Program-made: the position numbers and the translations under genes
Notes under the pieces: model-generated
The model's input: only the letters and a program-made list of their open reading frames with translations
The model's database searches: none
Told to the model about the DNA's origin: nothing
Source: an uncultured Desulfomonile sp.
Lineage (GTDB): Bacteria; Desulfobacterota; Desulfomonilia; Desulfomonilales; Desulfomonilaceae
NCBI GenBank assembly: GCA_903920415.1
Contig: CAIXMD010000130.1
Span: forward strand, 1 to 9,181
Length of the DNA stretch: 9,181 bases
Direction of reading: 5' to 3'
Shown: positions 6,278 through 9,181 of the stretch, piece after piece
Position numbering within the stretch: position 1 is the stretch's first letter
How the letters are laid out: every line of letters starts with the position of its first letter

Positions 6278-6748
6278 TGCATTTACTAGAAATACCCACG
6301 GATAACAAAAAGATAGTAGGCCGACATTTCTCAAGCCGCCGTATGCGAAAAAAGACTAGCACGAAGCTGTTAAAGAAACAAGGCCTTCCGAGAAGAACCA
6401 TCCGCTGTTACGCCAGTAATTGAAATGAGTTCCGGCTCAGAAAACATGCACTTGCCTCGGTCAAGAATCCTATAAAGCATTCCAAGTAACACCTCGCTAG
6501 GTGCTTAATTTTGAGCCTGACGAGGTTGTTTCCTTCCGAGCTAGGAGTTAAAATCTTATATAAAATATGTGGAAATTTAGGACTCGAAAGAAAAAGTTGT
6601 GCCACGGATTAATGGATGATATTATGATTGATTAATATTTTATTGAAAGTCTAAAGAGCAGGTCTGCGTCTTCGAGAGGCTTAGAACCAAGGTGTCCATT
6701 ATACTGCAGTAACAGCTATCTTGTCAGTGAGGTTCTCTGGCGGAGAAT
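6278..6748. other. Divergent intergenic region, no convincing gene
   Basis: These 471 bases separate the minus-strand operon from glmM and should hold both promoters. An AT-rich patch lies near 6548-6570 and another near 6618-6648. A small hairpin (CACCT, loop CGCT, AGGTG) at 6490-6503 is followed on the plus strand by CTTAATTTT. A 65-codon minus-strand frame (6408-6605) has no recognisable motif or ribosome binding site. I see no tRNA and no clear riboswitch. Confidence 0.6.
6526..6554 (+). promoter_or_regulatory. Possible sigma-70-type promoter for glmM-kdsD
   Basis: TTGTTT (6526-6531) and TAAAAT (6549-6554) are separated by exactly 17 bases. The -10 box matches consensus at five of six positions, the -35 box at three of six. 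It would give a leader of roughly 190 bases before glmM. In AT-rich DNA this could arise by chance. Confidence 0.25.
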
Positions 6749-8101
6749 ATGTCCAAGAGACTTTTCGGTACTGACGGCGTACGAGGTGTTGCCAATAGGG
6801 AGCCGATGACCGTGGAAATCGCGCTCAAGCTGGGTCGCGCCATTGCCCATCCCTCCTTTGTAACTCACGGTAAACGGCCCAGGATACTTGTGGGGAAGGA
6901 TACACGCATTTCGTCCTACATGCTGGAGACAGCTTTATCAGCCGGTATCTGTTCTATGGGGGCAGATGTGCTTCTTGTCGGGCCGATGCCGACGCCAGGA
7001 ATTGCGTTCCTCACAGTCAACATGAGATGTGATGCCGGCGTGGTGATTTCTGCATCACACAACCCTTTTCAGGACAATGGGATAAAATTTTTTTCAAGAG
7101 AGGGCTTCAAACTTTCTGATGAAGTTGAGGCCGAGATTGAAAAGCTGGTGTTCTCTAGCAATTTGGCTGAGATCCGCCCTACTGCCGATAGGATCGGGCG
7201 TGCGATTCGTATTGATGACGCGCTCGGACGATACGTGGTTTTCGTCAAGAATACTTTTCCTCGAGATATGACTCTAGATGGTATTAACATGGTTCTTGAC
7301 TGTGCAAATGGGGCGGCCTATAAAGCGGCTCCACTTGTGTTCGAGGAGTTGGGGGCTGAGGTTAAGTCGCTCGGTGTGCGGCCTGATGGACTTAATATTA
7401 ATATGGATTGCGGCTCATTGTTTCCTCAGCTAATCTGCGAGGAGGTTCGGCTCACCGGGGCCGATCTGGGGGTTGCATTGGACGGGGATGCGGATCGGGT
7501 GATCTTTGCCGATGAGCAAGGCAATATGGTTGATGGGGACCAGATAATGGGGCTCATTGCTTGGGACATGATGAACAGGGGTGAACTCCGAAAAAATACT
7601 CTTGTTGCAACGGTCATGAGTAATATAGGCCTTGATCTGGCAATAAGAGACATGGGGGGAACGCTTGTACGAACACCGGTGGGGGACAGATACGTTGTTG
7701 AAGCAATGCGTCGTGATGGCTACAACTTCGGAGGGGAACAGTCAGGACATCTCATCTTTCTGGATCAAAATACATCCGGCGATGGAATCTTGGCGGCCCT
7801 TCAGGTGATGAGAGTGATGCGATATACCGGAAAACCTCTGTCGGAACTGTCGGCACGCGTGAAAAAATTTCCCCAGATCTTGAAGAATGTGGAGGTCACT
7901 TCTCGGAAAAACCTGGACGACGTCGAGGAATTACAGAAGGTTATGGATCAGGCACGCAAGAGACTTGGAGATTCGGGTCGCCTACTTGTCCGTTATTCCG
8001 GCACCCAACTGTTGTGCCGAGTTATGGCGGAAGGTGAGAATCAAGACGAAGTTAACCGGGTTGTTGAAATGGTGGCAGATGCAATCGCCAGAAACCAGTG
8101 A
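6749..8101 (+). CDS. glmM: Phosphoglucosamine mutase
   Basis: A 450-residue protein, the normal GlmM length. It converts glucosamine 6-phosphate to glucosamine 1-phosphate in the cytosol, on the way to UDP-GlcNAc for peptidoglycan and lipid A. The N-terminus LFGTDGVRG (5-13) is the family signature. The phosphoserine loop is GVVISASHNPFQDNGIKFF (97-115) with Ser103 as the active residue. The metal loop is DGDADR (245-250), the sugar-binding loop GGEQSGH (328-334) and the C-terminal phosphate loop RYSGTQ (415-420). That last loop usually reads R-x-SGTEP; here Glu-Pro is replaced by Gln-Leu, perhaps a lineage variant. The ATG is preceded by GGCGGAG at close spacing. The end of the gene overlaps kdsD by 23 bases, suggesting one transcript. 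Assignment is firm. Confidence 0.96.
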   Translation: MSKRLFGTDGVRGVANREPMTVEIALKLGRAIAHPSFVTHGKRPRILVGKDTRISSYMLETALSAGICSMGADVLLVGPMPTPGIAFLTVNMRCDAGVVISASHNPFQDNGIKFFSREGFKLSDEVEAEIEKLVFSSNLAEIRPTADRIGRAIRIDDALGRYVVFVKNTFPRDMTLDGINMVLDCANGAAYKAAPLVFEELGAEVKSLGVRPDGLNINMDCGSLFPQLICEEVRLTGADLGVALDGDADRVIFADEQGNMVDGDQIMGLIAWDMMNRGELRKNTLVATVMSNIGLDLAIRDMGGTLVRTPVGDRYVVEAMRRDGYNFGGEQSGHLIFLDQNTSGDGILAALQVMRVMRYTGKPLSELSARVKKFPQILKNVEVTSRKNLDDVEELQKVMDQARKRLGDSGRLLVRYSGTQLLCRVMAEGENQDEVNRVVEMVADAIARNQ

Positions 8102-9080
8102 TCTTAATGGGTCTGCCCTCGAGGTAGCTCGTAAGGTGCTTCAAATTGAGATTGAAGGAATCCGTGCTGTCTCGGAGCAATTGGACGAAACCTTCGAGCG
8201 ATGCGTGAATATGCTCTATTCGCTCCGGGGACGGATAATAATAACAGGAGTGGGAAAATCAGGCCTAGTCGGCCGAAAAATAGCCGCTACATTGACCAGC
8301 ACGGGGTCTCCGGCCATTTTCGTACACCCGCTGGAAGGTCTCCACGGAGATGTGGGAATTGTGGGAAGAGATGATGCGCTGCTCGCAATATCCAATAGTG
8401 GACAGACAACAGAAATAACGTCGCTCGCAGCTACTATCAGGAAGCGTGGACCTCTTGTAGTAGCTATCACGGGGTCGGTTTCGTCCACGCTTGCCAGAAT
8501 GGCGGATTTCGTACTGGACTGTCGGGTTCCTAGAGAGGCCTGCCCTCATAATTTGGCACCTACCGCCAGCACCACAGCGGTGTTGTCCATAGGGGACGCA
8601 CTGGCAGTAGCTCTCATGATACGAAGAGGATTTCGCAAGGAGGATTTCTTGAAGCATCACCCTGCAGGAAGTTTGGGCGAACTTCTCAGCCTCAACGTCC
8701 GCGACATGATGCTCGACCGCAAGGCAATTCCAGAGATAGGGAAAGCGGCTACCCTCAGTGAGGTCCTTTCCAGCATCAATGAGCAAAATCTTGGATTCAC
8801 TCTGGTTACATCCGGAGACCAGTTGCTCGGAATTATTACCGACGGAGACCTTCGCAGGGCTCTCTGCTCGGGGGAAAAAATCCATCAATACCGATCCATT
8901 GACCTAATGACTCCGGATCCGCTAACAATTCGTGAGGATAGCACCGCTGCAGAAGCCCTTGAGATCATGGAACATAAACTGATCACCGCTCTGGTCGTGG
9001 TAGATGAAGAACATAAACTCGCAGGCATAATTCACCTTCACGATTTGTTGGGTCGAGGACGGGTCCGCTTCACTGGCTGA
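8079..9080 (+). CDS. kdsD: Arabinose-5-phosphate isomerase (SIS domain plus two CBS domains)
   Basis: A 333-residue protein, close to the ~328 usual for KdsD/KpsF/GutQ. It interconverts ribulose 5-phosphate and arabinose 5-phosphate, the first step towards Kdo. The SIS domain (~40-185) has GVGKSG (57-62), the HPLEGLHGD loop (83-91) and SNSGQTTE (105-112); EACPHNLAPTASTT (153-166) and HHPAGSLG (193-200) follow. Lys60, Glu112, Glu153 and His194 line up one residue offset from the E. coli KdsD catalytic set as I recall it (Lys59, Glu111, Glu152, His193). A CBS pair follows (~207-328), including GIITDGDLRR and IIHLHDLLGRG. The frame is open far upstream inside glmM, but that part is shadow sequence; the ATG at 8079 starts just before the conserved region and has GGTGG nearby. 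Coupled to glmM by overlap. A KpsF or GutQ paralogue remains possible. Confidence 0.93.
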   Translation: MQSPETSDLNGSALEVARKVLQIEIEGIRAVSEQLDETFERCVNMLYSLRGRIIITGVGKSGLVGRKIAATLTSTGSPAIFVHPLEGLHGDVGIVGRDDALLAISNSGQTTEITSLAATIRKRGPLVVAITGSVSSTLARMADFVLDCRVPREACPHNLAPTASTTAVLSIGDALAVALMIRRGFRKEDFLKHHPAGSLGELLSLNVRDMMLDRKAIPEIGKAATLSEVLSSINEQNLGFTLVTSGDQLLGIITDGDLRRALCSGEKIHQYRSIDLMTPDPLTIREDSTAAEALEIMEHKLITALVVVDEEHKLAGIIHLHDLLGRGRVRFTG

Positions 9081-9101
9081 GGCACAATTCGCTCGTGTGC
9101 C
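9081..9101 (+). terminator. Hairpin immediately after kdsD, possible terminator
   Basis: GGCACA (9081-9086) and TGTGCC (9096-9101) form a perfect six-base stem with a nine-base loop, starting at the base after the kdsD stop. No run of T follows, so it is not a standard intrinsic terminator; it may instead stabilise the transcript end. Confidence 0.35.
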
Positions 9102-9181
9102 GCCTATGGAAATTTCACCCGTTCCACAGTGGAGATCATGATTCGTGCCGGCACTTGATGCATATATATCGAAATTTGCAC

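Noticed and set aside
6278..6334. 19-residue extension of the RibD-like protein from a TTG start
   Set aside because: Residues do not match RibD proteins; the ATG at 6277 directly precedes the conserved region.
6408..6605. 65-codon minus-strand open frame in the intergenic region
   Set aside because: No ribosome binding site, no recognisable motif, and composition like random translation of AT-rich DNA.
6585..6605. Possible sigma-54 promoter (TGGCAC on the minus strand)
   Set aside because: The -24-like TGGCAC is present but the -12 position lacks the required GC.
6695..6705. TATACT as a -10 box close to glmM
   Set aside because: No -35 element at 16-18 bases upstream and no extended -10 TG.
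7887..8078. Upstream extension of the kdsD frame inside glmM
   Set aside because: The translated extension is unlike any KdsD N-terminus and lies wholly within glmM coding sequence; the ATG at 8079 fits family length and catalytic numbering.
8265..8888. 207-codon minus-strand open frame opposite kdsD
   Set aside because: Lies entirely over the well-supported kdsD coding sequence and shows no recognisable domain.

Overview
The window looks like chromosomal DNA of a Gram-negative bacterium. It carries kdsD, which makes a precursor of Kdo, the core sugar of lipopolysaccharide, and glmM, needed for peptidoglycan and lipid A. GC content is middling. The style of the GlmM and KdsD proteins fits a sulfate-reducer-like or syntrophic Desulfobacterota lineage, but that placement is inference from general familiarity and is not proven here.

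Layout. (1) Positions 1-1905, plus strand: the 3' part of a gene for a caspase-like (peptidase C14) protease fused to a long ankyrin-repeat solenoid; its 5' end lies outside the window. (2) Positions 1914-6277, minus strand: a tight five-gene operon read right to left. It encodes a stand-alone RibD-type reductase, a zinc-ligand-poor medium-chain dehydrogenase, a divergent 6-pyruvoyl-tetrahydropterin synthase/QueD-like protein, a GT4 glycosyltransferase and a class I methyltransferase. Most of these genes overlap or nearly touch. (3) Positions 6278-6748: a divergent intergenic region with no convincing gene. (4) Positions 6749-9080, plus strand: glmM (phosphoglucosamine mutase) and kdsD (arabinose-5-phosphate isomerase), overlapping by 23 bases. 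(5) Positions 9081-9181: a short non-coding tail that starts with a hairpin directly after the kdsD stop.

The most interesting part is the five-gene minus-strand operon. A riboflavin-type reductase, a pterin-fold enzyme that keeps the zinc histidines but has lost the PTPS/QueD catalytic Cys-Asp-His triad, a dehydrogenase, a glycosyltransferase and a methyltransferase together suggest a pathway. It would divert a GTP-derived pyrimidine or pterin precursor, reduce and rearrange it, then glycosylate and methylate it. I do not recognise an assigned product. No GTP cyclohydrolase is in the window, so the precursor would come from elsewhere in the genome.

The caspase-ankyrin protein converges on this operon with only 8 bases between the stop codons; there is no evidence of a functional link. 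glmM and kdsD form an ordinary envelope-precursor pair.
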